Both the position numbers and the translations under genes were made by a program. The notes beneath the pieces were generated by a model, which saw nothing but the letters and a program-made list of their open reading frames with translations, was not told the DNA's origin and ran no database searches. From contig NZ_FOSQ01000011.1 in NCBI RefSeq assembly GCF_900114315.1, positions 1-64,000 of the forward strand: a DNA stretch of 64,000 nt, in the 5' to 3' direction. Of the stretch, positions 8,211 to 17,366 are shown piece after piece. The stretch is from Falsiroseomonas stagni DSM 19981. Its GTDB lineage: Bacteria > Pseudomonadota > Alphaproteobacteria > Acetobacterales > Acetobacteraceae. How positions within the stretch are numbered: position 1 is the stretch's first letter; every line of letters starts with the position of its first letter.

Positions 8211-9212
8211 TCACGCGGCCAGGGAATGAGGCATTTCGCGCGCCACCTCCGCCAGGATGGCGAAGGATCGCAGCCGCGCCTGGTGGTCATGGATCTGCGC
8301 CGTCACCATCAACTCATCCGCGCCGGTGCGGGCGATGAACTCGGCCAGGCCGCGTTTCACCGTGTCCGGCCCGCCGACGATGGAGCAGGAGAGCGAATGC
8401 GACAGCATCGCCTGCGCCTGTGGGTCCAGCATCAGATCGGCCTTCGGCGGCGGCAGCTTGCCCGGCGTGCCGCGGCGGAGATTGAGGAAAGCCTGCTGCA
8501 AGGAGGTGAACAGCAGCCGCGCCTCCGCATCCGTCTCCGCCGCGAAGACGTTCACGCCGAGCATGACATGCGGCTTCGCGAGCCGGTCGGAGGGGCGGAA
8601 GCGATCGCGATAGATCGCCACCGCATCCATCATCTGCCCGGGCGCGAAATGGGAGGCGAAGGCGTAGGGAAGGCCGAGCATGGCCGCCAATTGCGCGCCA
8701 TAGGTGGAGGAGCCGAGGATCCAGGCCTCCACGGCCTCCCCCTCCCCGGGCACGGCGACCAGGCGCTGGCCGGGCTCGGCCGGCTTGAAGTAGTTCAGCA
8801 ATTCGATGACGTCGCGTGGAAAATCCTCGACATCGCCATCGAGGTTGCGGCGCAGCGCGCGGGCCGCCAACTGGCCCGACCCAGGCGCGCGGCCGAGGCC
8901 GAGGTCGATGCGGCCGGGATGCAGCGCGGCCAGCGTGCCGAATTGTTCCGCCACCATCAGCGGCGCGTGGTTCGGCAGCATGATGCCGCCCGCGCCGATG
9001 CGGATCGTGCGCGTCGCCGCGCCGACATGGGCCAGCGCCACCGCCGTCGCGGCGCTGGCGATGCCCACCATGTTGTGGTGCTCCGCCATCCAGTAGCGGG
9101 TGTAGCCGTGGCGTTCGGCGTGCTGGGCGAGCGAGGCGGAATTGCGCAGCGCATCACCGGCGCGAGCGCCTTCGGGGATCGGGGAGAGGTCGAGGACGGA
9201 AAGCTGTGCCAT
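8211..9212 (-). CDS. LLM-class flavin-dependent oxidoreductase (luciferase-like monooxygenase)
   Basis: A 333-residue member of the luciferase-like superfamily in the MsnO8-like subgroup. Diagnostic stretches are [12 protein letters not shown] at the start, [61 protein letters not shown] and the C-terminal [11 protein letters not shown]. It uses FMNH2 supplied by a reductase and O2 to oxidise an unknown small molecule. The start could be ATG 9212 (chosen; matches the family start) or ATG 9221. It lies 20 bp downstream of the puuE-like gene on the same strand and is probably cotranscribed. Confidence 0.85.
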   Translation of the reverse strand: MAQLSVLDLSPIPEGARAGDALRNSASLAQHAERHGYTRYWMAEHHNMVGIASAATAVALAHVGAATRTIRIGAGGIMLPNHAPLMVAEQFGTLAALHPGRIDLGLGRAPGSGQLAARALRRNLDGDVEDFPRDVIELLNYFKPAEPGQRLVAVPGEGEAVEAWILGSSTYGAQLAAMLGLPYAFASHFAPGQMMDAVAIYRDRFRPSDRLAKPHVMLGVNVFAAETDAEARLLFTSLQQAFLNLRRGTPGKLPPPKADLMLDPQAQAMLSHSLSCSIVGGPDTVKRGLAEFIARTGADELMVTAQIHDHQARLRSFAILAEVAREMPHSLAA

Positions 9213-9232
9213 GCGCGGCATATGGGGTGTCG

Positions 9233-10135
9233 TCAGGCCTCGGGGAAGCGGGAGAGCCAGTGGCGGGCGATGCTGTCGCGCCGCGCGAACCAGGCGCCGC
9301 CCTTGTCCCGCATGTGGCGCAGCAGCCGGTCCAGCCCCGCGATGCGGCCGGCGCGGCCGATCATGCGCAGATGCAGCCCGATGGAGAGCATCCGCGGATG
9401 CTCCGCGCCTTCCGCCCACAAGGCATCATAGGCATCGACGCAATATTCCGTGAAATGCGCGGCGGTGGTGAAGCGCTGGCTGCCCTGGTGGAAATGCATG
9501 TCGTTGGTGTCGAAGCTGTAGGGCAGCACCAGATGCCGCGTGGTGCCGACCCGCGTGAAGAAGGGCAGGTCGTCGCTATAGGCATCGCTGTCATAGAGGA
9601 ACCCGCCATGGTCCAGCAGCAGGCGGCGGGTATTGGCCGATGGCGCTGACCTGGTGTGCCAGCCCAGCGGCGCCGTGCCGCAGGCGTCGCGGATGGCGGC
9701 GACGGCGCGGGCGATGGTGGCGCGCTCATGCGCTTCCTCCATCCCGGCGTGGCGTTCCCAGCGCCAGCCATGGCAGGCGACCTCATGCCCCCGCGCCACG
9801 GCATCCTGGGCGAGCCAGGGCGAACGCTCGATCGCGCGGCCGCAGGCATTCAGGGTGGAGGGCGCGCCATGCGCGTCCAGCACCCGCATGATGCGGTGGT
9901 AGCCCACGCGCGTGCCGTATTCGAAATGGGTGTCGCGGCAGGGATCGGGGCCGCCCTTCACCTCATCCGTCACCTCATAGACCGCCTCGTTCCGCTCATC
10001 GCCATCGATGATGGAGAGTTCCGCCCCTTCCTCGACATTCACGACGAAGGAGACGGCGACACGCGCACCCCCCGGCCAGCGCGGATCCGGCGGGTTGGGG
10101 CCATAGCCGAGGAAGTCGCGGGGGTCGGTCAGCAA
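9233..10135 (-). CDS. puuE: Polysaccharide-deacetylase-fold allantoinase (PuuE-like)
   Basis: A 300-residue NodB-fold protein with the PuuE pattern: [25 protein letters not shown] near the start, [14 protein letters not shown], the metal-site segment [13 protein letters not shown] and the C-terminal [15 protein letters not shown]. PuuE opens the allantoin ring to allantoate without the classic amidohydrolase fold. The only plausible start is TTG 10135, which has a GGAG site 8 bp upstream; the frame is closed just before it by the stop of the upstream gene. Urate oxidation (puuD, uraH) is encoded about 18 kb away, and an M20 hydrolase that could take allantoate lies at 33.5 kb. Other PuuE-fold deacetylases are possible. 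Confidence 0.75.
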   Translation of the reverse strand: MLTDPRDFLGYGPNPPDPRWPGGARVAVSFVVNVEEGAELSIIDGDERNEAVYEVTDEVKGGPDPCRDTHFEYGTRVGYHRIMRVLDAHGAPSTLNACGRAIERSPWLAQDAVARGHEVACHGWRWERHAGMEEAHERATIARAVAAIRDACGTAPLGWHTRSAPSANTRRLLLDHGGFLYDSDAYSDDLPFFTRVGTTRHLVLPYSFDTNDMHFHQGSQRFTTAAHFTEYCVDAYDALWAEGAEHPRMLSIGLHLRMIGRAGRIAGLDRLLRHMRDKGGAWFARRDSIARHWLSRFPEA

Positions 10136-10168
10136 GGTTCGGGCTCCGGCGAGTCGGGAGGCCCCATC

Positions 10169-11872
10169 CTATATCGCCATGGCGTAGGCGGGGCGGCGGG
10201 GATCGGCGGCGGCGGCGATCAGCCCGCTGGCGGGGTCGGTGCGGATCACCTCCACGCAGCCCGCCAGCGCGGTCCATTCGGGCCAGTCGGCGATGACATG
10301 GCCGCGTGCGGCCAGGGCGTCGCGCACCTCCGCCGGGATGCGGGCTTCGAGGGACAGGCGGCCCGGGAAGTAGTCATGCGGGGAGGAGGAGGATGGGAAG
10401 GCATAGGTCGCGATGCGCGGTGCCTCCACCGCGGCCTGGGGTTCCATGCCGAAATGCAGGATGTTCAGCAGCACCTGGAGCATGGCCTGCGGCTGCACGT
10501 CATTGCCCGGCGACCCGAAGGGCATGATCCCGCCATCCGCCAACTCGACCATCGCCGGATTGGGCGTGAGGCGCGGCCGCTTGCCCGGCGCATAGCCCGC
10601 GGGATGGGTCGGGTCCGGCCGGTTCTGGGAGCCTCGGCCGGAGACCATCAGCCCCGTCCCCGGCACCAGCGGCCCGGTCCAGGACCCATCGGACGGCGTA
10701 GCGGAAACCGCGTTGCCCCAGCGATCCACGACGCAGACATAGGACGTGCCCGCCTCCACCGGCGGCTCCTCCTCCGCCGAGACCGGCGGGTTGGCATTGG
10801 CGCCGACACCGATCAGCCGTTCCGGCATGCCGGGATGCGCGCGGGCCGGATCGATGGCGGCGGCGCGGCGGGCGACATGCGGCGCCGACAGCATCTCGGC
10901 GATCGGCACATCGACGAAGCTCGGGTCGCCCACATGATATTCGCGATCCGCGAAGGCGCCCTTCAGCGCCTCCGCGACCACATGCAGATACTCGGGCGAG
11001 TTATGCGCCAGGCCGTCCAGCCCGTGGCGTTCCGCGATCAGCAGCGCCTCCAGCAGCGCCGGGCCCTGGCACCATGGGCCGCAGCCCAGCACGCGGTGGC
11101 CACGCCAATCGACCGCGAGCGCGGGTTCGATCGGGCTGCGGTAGCGGGCCATGTCCTCCATGGTCAGGAACCCGCCCTCCCGCGCCTGGAAGGTGGTGAT
11201 CTCCCGCGCCAGGTCGCCCTCGTAGAAGGCGGCGCGGGCGGCTTCCAGCCCGGCATCGCGCCCCCTGCCGATGGCGGCCTTCTCCTCCTCCATCATGTAG
11301 GCGATGGAGCGCGCGAGGTCGGCCTGGACGAATTTCTCCCCCACGCGCGGCGCGCGGCCGCCGGGGTGGAAGATCGCGGCATTGTAGTCCCAGCGCGCAT
11401 AATCGGCCTGGCGCTTGGACAGGCTGGTGGCGAGCAATTCGTAGACGGCGAAGCCTTCCGACGCGAAGCGCCAGGCGAAGCCCGCGATGTCGGAAAAGGA
11501 CATCGTGCCATGCCGCCGCAGCGCGGTGATCCAGGCATCCGGCGCGGCCGGCACCACCGTCCGCAACACGCCGGGCGGCATCTTCCCGCCATGCTTCTCC
11601 CGAAACAGGTCGGGCGGGATGGAGGCCGGCCAGGGGCCGAGGCCCACGATGGTTTCCGTCCGGCCATTCGCCATGCGGATCATGATGGGCGCGACACCCG
11701 CGACGCTCACGATATCCGGCTGCAGCACGCCCAGCGCGAAGCCCGCCGCACAGGCGGCATCCACCGCATTGCCGCCATTCTCCAGCACCGAGAAGGCCGC
11801 CGCGGTGGCGAGGTAGTGGCCCGCGGAGACGGCATGGCGCGTCCCGGTGATGGTCGGCCTGGTCAACGGCAT
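10169..11872 (-). CDS. Gamma-glutamyltransferase family protein
   Basis: A 567-residue Ntn-hydrolase. It starts with HAVSAGHYLATAAAFSVLENGGNAVDAACAAGFALGVLQP, split here as HAVSAGHYLATAA and ENGGNAVDAACAAGFALGV, the usual large-subunit opening. The autoprocessing threonine is expected in the segment AGTSYVCVVDRWGNAVSAT, about residue 375. The end has MPFGSPGNDVQPQAMLQVLL. No signal peptide is visible, so it may be cytoplasmic, like many GGT relatives acting on modified amides rather than glutathione. It precedes puuE by 33 bp, and its stop codon lies in the same frame as puuE. A Bug-type binding protein is immediately upstream (13 bp), suggesting a shared transcript for uptake and hydrolysis of an amide. 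Confidence 0.85.
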   Translation of the reverse strand: MPLTRPTITGTRHAVSAGHYLATAAAFSVLENGGNAVDAACAAGFALGVLQPDIVSVAGVAPIMIRMANGRTETIVGLGPWPASIPPDLFREKHGGKMPPGVLRTVVPAAPDAWITALRRHGTMSFSDIAGFAWRFASEGFAVYELLATSLSKRQADYARWDYNAAIFHPGGRAPRVGEKFVQADLARSIAYMMEEEKAAIGRGRDAGLEAARAAFYEGDLAREITTFQAREGGFLTMEDMARYRSPIEPALAVDWRGHRVLGCGPWCQGPALLEALLIAERHGLDGLAHNSPEYLHVVAEALKGAFADREYHVGDPSFVDVPIAEMLSAPHVARRAAAIDPARAHPGMPERLIGVGANANPPVSAEEEPPVEAGTSYVCVVDRWGNAVSATPSDGSWTGPLVPGTGLMVSGRGSQNRPDPTHPAGYAPGKRPRLTPNPAMVELADGGIMPFGSPGNDVQPQAMLQVLLNILHFGMEPQAAVEAPRIATYAFPSSSSPHDYFPGRLSLEARIPAEVRDALAARGHVIADWPEWTALAGCVEVIRTDPASGLIAAAADPRRPAYAMAI

Positions 11873-11885
11873 GGAGGCGGGTCCT

Positions 11886-12866
11886 TCAATCGGGGCGCGC
11901 GCCGGACCGCTTCACCACATCCGTCCAGCGCGCGATCTCCACGGGCAGGAAGGCGGCGAATTCGGGCGCGGAGAGGGAACGCGGGCGCATGCCCGCATGG
12001 GTCATGATGTCGCGGAAGCGCGGGGTTTCGGTGATGCGGCGGATCGCCTCCGCCGCTATCGCCAGAACCTCCGGCGGCGTGCCCGCGGGCATGGCGAAGC
12101 CGAGCCAGCCGCTGGCCTCGTAGGCGGGGTAGCCGACCTCCGCAAAGGTCGGCACATCGGGCAGCAGCGGGTCCCTGCCCTGCCCCGTCGTCGCCAGCGC
12201 GCGGATGGTGCCCGCGCGGATGCCGGGCAGCAGCGCGTTGATGGTGTTGAAGGTCAACTCCACCTGGCCGCCAAGCAGATCCGTGATGGCCTGCGGGCTG
12301 CCGCGATAGGGCACATGCGTGATGTCCACCTCCGCCACCAGGCGGAACAACTCGCCCGCCATGTGGGTGGAGGACCCGCTGCCGGCGGAGGCCCAGTTCA
12401 AGGCACCCGGCCTGGCCCGCGCCGCCGCCACCACATCCGCCACGCTGCGAAACCGGCTGTCCGCCCGCACGGCCAGCGCGCAATCATTGCTGGCCCCCAG
12501 GCCGAGCGGCGCGAAGCTCGTCAGCGGATTGTACTGCACATCCGGGATGATCGCCGGCGCGATGGCCAGCGACGACGAATTCACCACCCCCATCGTGTAG
12601 CCATCGCGCGGCGCCTTCGCGAGCGCCTCCGTCCCGATCGTGCCGCCGGCGCCGAAGCGGTTCTCCACCACCACCGGCTGGCCCCAGGCCTCCGACAGCC
12701 CCTGCGCGACGGCGCGGCCGAGGATGTCCATCCCCGCCCCCGCCGCCGCCGGCACGATCATGCGCACGGGGCGCGTGGGCCAGGATGGCTGCGCGCGGGC
12801 GATGCCCGGCAGGAAAACCGCCGCGAGGATCGCCCGGCGCGATGCGATGGCCCCGATCCGCTGCAT
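11886..12866 (-). CDS. Bug/TctC-family tripartite tricarboxylate-type binding protein
   Basis: A 326-residue periplasmic binding protein of the TctC/Bug family. It has a signal peptide with a twin-arginine-like start (SRRAILAAVFLPGIARAQ), then WPTRPVRMIVPAAAGAGMD, VVENRFGAGGTIGTEALAKA, INYA-type core LNWASAGSGSSTHMAGELF, HVPYRGSPQAITDLLGGQV and PTFAEVGYPAYEASGWLGF. These proteins bind carboxylates or amides for TctAB-type permeases, but no permease is encoded nearby, as is common for expanded Bug sets. It lies 13 bp upstream of the GGT gene. ATG 12866 is chosen because the signal peptide begins there; the gap upstream holds repeat copy A. Confidence 0.88.
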   Translation of the reverse strand: MQRIGAIASRRAILAAVFLPGIARAQPSWPTRPVRMIVPAAAGAGMDILGRAVAQGLSEAWGQPVVVENRFGAGGTIGTEALAKAPRDGYTMGVVNSSSLAIAPAIIPDVQYNPLTSFAPLGLGASNDCALAVRADSRFRSVADVVAAARARPGALNWASAGSGSSTHMAGELFRLVAEVDITHVPYRGSPQAITDLLGGQVELTFNTINALLPGIRAGTIRALATTGQGRDPLLPDVPTFAEVGYPAYEASGWLGFAMPAGTPPEVLAIAAEAIRRITETPRFRDIMTHAGMRPRSLSAPEFAAFLPVEIARWTDVVKRSGARPD

Positions 12867-12982
12867 GGGCACTGCCTCATCCCTCGACACAACAACCCTA
12901 GTCCCGCACCTCCGGCAGCGGCAACCATCGCTGCCGGCATCATGGTGATGCCGGGGTGTGCGCCGGGGTTGCGCCGGTTGCC

Positions 12983-13203
12983 TCGGGGAAAGGGCTCCGC
13001 CCCTTCCCCGAACCCCTTCCCCGCCGAGGGGCAGCGGCCCCTCGGAACCCATAAGATTGGTCGGTGAAGGGAGGGGCACCGAGCGCGCGTCGGACATGAA
13101 CGCGCGCGATGCCCCTCCCTTCACCTACCAATAACCTCGCGGTCCAGGGTCCCGCTGGACCCTGGCGGGGAGAGGTGCGGAGAGGGGCAGCGCCCCTCTC
13201 CGC
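12983..13203 (-). repeat. Polar hairpin-array intergenic element, copy A
   Basis: Five hairpins in order along the plus strand: 12983-13011 (triloop TCC), 13024-13045 (9-bp stem, loop AGCG), a central palindrome with 23-nt arms 13056-13078 and 13110-13132 (one mismatch, 31-nt loop with an inner GCGCGCGT/ACGCGCGC stem), 13144-13165 (9-bp stem CCAGGGTCC, loop CGCT) and 13177-13203 (12-bp stem, loop AGC). Read on the minus strand, the order of stem classes and loops matches copies B and C. It then lies 28 bp after the stop of the CitE-like gene, in that gene's direction, and upstream of the Bug gene. Confidence 0.85.
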
Positions 13204-13231
13204 GGCAACGAGCGCGACCCGCGCCCCGCCT

Positions 13232-14095
13232 TCACCCCCGCGTCGCGCGGGCCAGCAATCGCTTCGCGCGTTCCACGATGGGCAGGTCGATCATGGCGCC
13301 TTCGAAGGCGACGGCGCCGAGGCCCTTTGACAGCGCGTCGTCGAAGGCGGCGATGAGGCGGCGGGCGCGGTCGAGTTCGGCGGGGGTTGCGCCGTAGATC
13401 TCGTTGATGATCGGCACATGCGCGGGGTGGATGCAGGAGGCGGTGGCGAAGCCGAGGTTTTTCGCGCGGGTGAGCGCGGCGCGGTAGGCGTCGAGGTCGT
13501 CGATCTGGGCGAGGGCGCCGAGGGAGCCCATGGGCAGGATGTTGGCGCTGCGGGCGGCGGCGATGCAGTGCATGGCCCAGACATACATGCTGTCGGCGGA
13601 GGGGATGCCGCCGAATTCGGTGGCCAAATCCTCGGCGCCGACGGCGAGGGCCGCCATGCGCGGATCGGCGGCAGCGATGGCGTAGAGGTGGGGAAGCGAG
13701 GCGGCGGTCTCGGCCAGCGCCAGGAAACGCGTGCGGCCGATCGGGATGTTGTGGGCGGCTTCGCGCGTGGCGACGACTTCCGACAGCAGGCGGATATGTT
13801 CCGGCCCCATCACCTTGGGCAGGATCAGGCCCGTGGCGCCGGCGGCGATGGCGGCGGCGATGTCGGGCAGGGCGAGTTCCAGCGGCCGGTTGATGCGGAC
13901 GATGACGTCGGCGCCGGATTGGGAGACGCGCGGCGCGGCGGCGGCGAGGGCGTTGCGGGCGGCGTCCTTGGAATCGGGCGGGATGCTGTCTTCCAGGTCG
14001 AGGATGATCGCGTCGGCGCCGCGGGTATGCGCCTTGGCGATGAAGCGTTCGGCGGTGGCGGGGACGAAGAGAAGGGAGCGCCAGTTGGGGGTCAT
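13232..14095 (-). CDS. CitE/HpcH-type CoA-ester lyase (citramalyl-/malyl-CoA lyase-like)
   Basis: A 287-residue TIM-barrel lyase of the CitE-like family. It has WRSLLFVPATAERFIAKA at the start, the metal/CoA segment ADAIILDLEDSIPP, IVRINRP (substrate Arg), GLILPKVMGPEHI, ALAVGAEDLATEFGG (metal Glu/Asp) and CIHPAHVPIINEIY near the end. Such enzymes split citramalyl-CoA, malyl-CoA or related beta-hydroxyacyl-CoA esters to pyruvate/glyoxylate plus acyl-CoA. Its start codon overlaps the stop of the CoA-transferase gene by 4 bp, so the two are translationally coupled. This is the last gene of the four-gene operon; repeat copy A follows its stop. Confidence 0.85.
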   Translation of the reverse strand: MTPNWRSLLFVPATAERFIAKAHTRGADAIILDLEDSIPPDSKDAARNALAAAAPRVSQSGADVIVRINRPLELALPDIAAAIAAGATGLILPKVMGPEHIRLLSEVVATREAAHNIPIGRTRFLALAETAASLPHLYAIAAADPRMAALAVGAEDLATEFGGIPSADSMYVWAMHCIAAARSANILPMGSLGALAQIDDLDAYRAALTRAKNLGFATASCIHPAHVPIINEIYGATPAELDRARRLIAAFDDALSKGLGAVAFEGAMIDLPIVERAKRLLARATRG

Positions 14096-15297
14096 GGTGT
14101 CGGTGCTTTCGCGGCGCCGGCTTCCATCATCCGGGCGATCTGGGTCGTGTCGTAGCCGAGTTGCGCGAGGAGTTCCCGCGTCTGGGCGCCGAGCTGGGGG
14201 GCGGGCAGCTTGTCGTCGCGCATGCCGCCGCTGAAGCGGTTGGGGATGCGGGTGCGGCGGAGTGCGCCTTCGGTCGGGTGGGTTTCGGATTCGAAGAAAC
14301 CCACATCGGCCAGATGCGGGTCGGCCATCAGGTCCTCGAAGGTGTTGTAGCGGGCGCAGGGGATGTCGCGGGGGCCGAGGATGGCGAGCCATTCATCGGT
14401 GGTGCGCTGCGCCATGGCCGCCTTGCGGATGGAGAAGTAGTAGGGCGCGTTGGCGGTGCGGGCGCTGGCGCTGGACAGGCGCGGGTCCTGCTTGAGTTCG
14501 GGCTGGCCGATGGCGTCGAAGAATCCGAAGGCCTGGGCATCGGTGTTCGGGCCGATGGTGATGAAGCCGTCCTTCGTCGGCAGGGGGCGGTAGTCCGGGC
14601 TCAGCAGGCGGTTGTCGCCGGAGGGGCCGGTGGGCGGGTCGAAGGTGGCGGCGCCCATGTGCTCGCTCATGACGAAGCTTGCCATGTTCTCGAACATCGG
14701 CACCTCGATCGCCTCTCCCTTGCCGGTGCGCTCGCGGCGGAACAGGGCGAAGCCGATGCATTGCGCGGCGATCAGGCCGGTGACGTGGTCCGTCATCACC
14801 ATGGGCACGAAGCGGGGCTCGCCCGTGGCGCGGTGGAAGGTGGCGGCGACGCCGGAGAGCGACTGGATCACCGGGTCATAGGCCGGGCGGTTGGCGTAGC
14901 GACCCTCGCTGCCGAAGGCGAGGATGCCAACATGGATGAGGCGCGGGTTGAGCGCGGCGAGCGTCGCGGGATCGAGGCCGAGGCGTTCCAGCGCGTTGGG
15001 GCGGACATTGCTGACGAAGACATCCGCCGTCTCCAGCAGCTTCCGCATCGCCGCCATGCCGTCTTCCTGCTTCAGGTCCAGGCAGATGGAGCGCTTGTTG
15101 CGGTTGAACTGGATGAACTTGCCGGACATGCCGGGGTTGCGGCTGCCCTGCGCCAGGCGGCGGAGGATGTCACCCTCCGGCGGTTCCACCTTGATGACGT
15201 CGGCGCCCTGGTCGGCCAGCATCCGCGTGCAGATCGGCCCCACGACGACGGAGGTGAGGTCGATGACTCGGATGCCCTCCAGCGGCCCGCCGCTCAT
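14092..15297 (-). CDS. Class III (CaiB/BaiF) CoA-transferase
   Basis: A 401-residue family III CoA-transferase. The opening GPLEGIRVIDLTSVVVGPICTRMLADQGADVIKVEPP is the family hallmark, broken here as GPLEGIRVIDLTSVVVGP and TRMLADQGADVIKVEPPEGD. ICLDLKQEDG, DVFVSNVRPNALERLGLD and LRRTRIPNRFSG also fit. The expected catalytic aspartate lies in the segment GRYANRPAYDPVIQSLSG. It moves CoA between carboxylates, here presumably activating a C4/C5 dicarboxylate for the adjacent hydratase and lyase. ATG 15297 gives a 4-bp overlap with the hydratase stop and is preferred over GTG 15306. It overlaps the lyase start by 4 bp as well. Confidence 0.88.
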   Translation of the reverse strand: MSGGPLEGIRVIDLTSVVVGPICTRMLADQGADVIKVEPPEGDILRRLAQGSRNPGMSGKFIQFNRNKRSICLDLKQEDGMAAMRKLLETADVFVSNVRPNALERLGLDPATLAALNPRLIHVGILAFGSEGRYANRPAYDPVIQSLSGVAATFHRATGEPRFVPMVMTDHVTGLIAAQCIGFALFRRERTGKGEAIEVPMFENMASFVMSEHMGAATFDPPTGPSGDNRLLSPDYRPLPTKDGFITIGPNTDAQAFGFFDAIGQPELKQDPRLSSASARTANAPYYFSIRKAAMAQRTTDEWLAILGPRDIPCARYNTFEDLMADPHLADVGFFESETHPTEGALRRTRIPNRFSGGMRDDKLPAPQLGAQTRELLAQLGYDTTQIARMMEAGAAKAPTP

Positions 15298-16166
15298 GCG
15301 TCGCACTCCACGACCATCTCGGCGGCCTGGTGGCCATCCTTGTCGGCGACCCAGGCGCGAATGGTGGTGCCCTCGACCGCGCCTTCGAAGCGCGCGGTGT
15401 CGCCGACGAACAAGGGGCGCATGAGGCGGGCGGAGAAGGACCGGAGGGGACCGGGCGCGCGCTTCAGCGCGGAATCCAGCAGCAGGTGCATGGTCAACCC
15501 GCCATTCATCACCACGCCGGGATAGCCCTCCGCGCTGCGCGTGTAGTCGGCGTCGTAGTGGATGCGATGGGCGTTCCAGGTGATGGCGCCGTAGCGGAAG
15601 ACCTGCACGGGATCGAGCAGCGTGGAATCCGACCAGGCGGCGCCGGGCGGCGCGGGCATGGGTGCGGTGGTGGTGCTCGCGGCGCCGGGCGGGACGGCTT
15701 CCCGGTAGATCGCGTCGAACTCATCCACGACCAGGATCGCGCCGCGCGCCGTGATGGTGTGGCGCATGGTCAGGACCACGATGGTGCCGCTGCGCGCCGC
15801 CTTGGGCGCGATGGCGGCGACCTCCACCGTCTTGCTCGCATCATCGCCGACGCGGAGCGCGCCATGGATGCGCACGCGCCGCCCGGCACCCATGCGGCGA
15901 GGCAGCGGGATGGGCGGCAGGAACTCGCCCTTCCGCGGATGGCCGTCCGGGCCGATGGCGGAATGCCGCGCCACGTCGCTGAAGAACAGGTTGAACCAGT
16001 GGGAGGGGATTTCGCTGCCCTCCTGGAACGCATCCGGGTCCAGGTCGAAGGTGCCGGCGATGCGGCGCACGGCGGCCAGCGCGATGCGCTCCTCCACCAC
16101 GCGCTTGCGGCCGATCCAGCCGGTCAGTTCCGGCATCGCGGCGGCGACATCCTCGGCGGCGCTCAT
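15294..16166 (-). CDS. FAS1-like/MaoC-type acyl-CoA hydratase (mesaconyl-C4-CoA hydratase-like)
   Basis: A 290-residue double-hotdog protein. The N-terminal FAS1-like half carries EIPSHWFNLFFSDVARHSAIGPDGHP. The C-terminal half has the hydratase segment FRYGAITWNAHRIHYDADYTRSAEGYPGVVMNGGLT, with the catalytic Asp/His expected around NAHRIHYD and GVVMNGGL. Relatives include mesaconyl-C4-CoA hydratase of the 3-hydroxypropionate cycle and itaconyl-CoA hydratases, which form citramalyl-CoA, the substrate of a CitE-like lyase. Both ends overlap neighbouring genes by 4 bp (ATGA junctions at 16163-16166 and 15294-15297). The precise substrate is inferred from the operon. Confidence 0.8.
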   Translation of the reverse strand: MSAAEDVAAAMPELTGWIGRKRVVEERIALAAVRRIAGTFDLDPDAFQEGSEIPSHWFNLFFSDVARHSAIGPDGHPRKGEFLPPIPLPRRMGAGRRVRIHGALRVGDDASKTVEVAAIAPKAARSGTIVVLTMRHTITARGAILVVDEFDAIYREAVPPGAASTTTAPMPAPPGAAWSDSTLLDPVQVFRYGAITWNAHRIHYDADYTRSAEGYPGVVMNGGLTMHLLLDSALKRAPGPLRSFSARLMRPLFVGDTARFEGAVEGTTIRAWVADKDGHQAAEMVVECDA

Positions 16167-17137
16167 TCCGCGACGAGCCTCAGGCGGCGGACCAGCGCGG
16201 ACCAGATTTCGCCCCGCTGGCGCAGGAAGGCGCCGAATTCCTCCGGCGTGTTGGGCGCGGCGGGATCGGCGCCGACGCGGAGGAAACTCTCCCGCACCGA
16301 GTCGGTGCGCAGCGCGTCGTTCAGCGCGGCGTTCATGCGGGTGACGACCTCCGGCGGCGTGCGGGCGGGGACGGCGAGGCCGAAGGCGTTCACGGCCTCG
16401 TAGCCCGGCAGGGTCTCGGCCACCGTCGGCACATCGGGCCATTGCGGGTTGCGCTGCGTGCCGGTGACGGCCAGCGCGCGGATGGCGGCGTTGCCCTTCA
16501 CGGGTTCGGCTTCCGGCAGGCCGAGGCTGCGCGCCTGCACGCGGCCTGCCAGCAAGTCCGTCATGCCCTGGGTGGATTGCCGGTAGGGGACGTGCACCAT
16601 CTCGATCCCCGCCTTCTCCGACAGCAATTCCATGGAGAGATGCGTGGTCGCGCCGACGCCGGAGGAGGCGTAGTTGATCCGGCCGGGATTGGCCTTCGCA
16701 TAGGCGATGAACTCCGCCAGGTTCCGCACGGGCAGGCTGTTGTGCACCAGGATCACGTTCTGCGCGGTGGTGAAGAGCCCGATCGGCGCGAAGTCGCGCT
16801 GCCAGTCATAGCTCAGCGTGCGATAGAGCACCGCGTTCACGCCGCCGAGCGGGCCGGTCGAGCCCACCATCATCGTGTAGCCATCGGCGGGGGCGCGGCT
16901 GACGATCTCGGCGGCGAAATTGCCGGCCGCCCCCGGGCGGTTGTCGGCCAGGACGGGGGTGCCGAGGCGCTGGGCGATCGCCTCCCCGATCAGGCGGGAG
17001 ACGACGTCGGTCTGCCCGCCGCCGCCATAGGGGATGACCAGGCGGATGGGCCGCTCCGGCCAGGCGGCGAGCGCCAGGCGCGGCGCGGCCATTGTGATCG
17101 CGGCGCCGAGCGCGGCGCGCCGTCCGATCAGGACCAT
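16163..17137 (-). CDS. Bug/TctC-family binding protein, first gene of the CoA operon
   Basis: A 324-residue Bug protein. The signal peptide (residues 1-24, RRAALGAAITMAAPRLALA) is followed by WPERPIRLVIPYGGGGQTD, VLADNRPGAAGNFAAEIV, INYASSGVGATTHLSMELL, MVHVPYRQSTQGMTDLLAGRV and PTVAETLPGYEAVNAFGLAV. It should bind a carboxylate in the periplasm. The strong site GGAGGAAGCGAAGC precedes ATG 17137, and its stop overlaps the hydratase start, so binding protein, hydratase, CoA-transferase and lyase are made together. That linkage is the best clue that the ligand is the dicarboxylate the enzymes degrade. No matching permease is present. Confidence 0.87.
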   Translation of the reverse strand: MVLIGRRAALGAAITMAAPRLALAAWPERPIRLVIPYGGGGQTDVVSRLIGEAIAQRLGTPVLADNRPGAAGNFAAEIVSRAPADGYTMMVGSTGPLGGVNAVLYRTLSYDWQRDFAPIGLFTTAQNVILVHNSLPVRNLAEFIAYAKANPGRINYASSGVGATTHLSMELLSEKAGIEMVHVPYRQSTQGMTDLLAGRVQARSLGLPEAEPVKGNAAIRALAVTGTQRNPQWPDVPTVAETLPGYEAVNAFGLAVPARTPPEVVTRMNAALNDALRTDSVRESFLRVGADPAAPNTPEEFGAFLRQRGEIWSALVRRLRLVAE

Positions 17138-17366
17138 GCTTCGCTTCCTCCTGTCTTGTTGGAGGAAGCCTAGGCCCAGGACGGCGCGCCGCGCACCCCC
17201 CCTGGCGACCGTTTGACGATACCGGACGGGTCGGCTCCGCGGTGCTTTTCCGTCCCTGCCGCGTTGGTCGGCTTGCCGATGCAACCAGCATCGGCCGCGC
17301 CGCCCGCCTTGCAGGAACGAAAAATCCCCTACGGATCCTCAGCCGCCGGCATCGTCAAACGGTCGG

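Noticed and set aside
7032-12007. Two overlapping long plus-strand frames (799 and 783 codons) opposite the esterase-to-GGT run.
   Set aside because: Same antisense artefact; the minus-strand genes have clear family motifs and ribosome sites.
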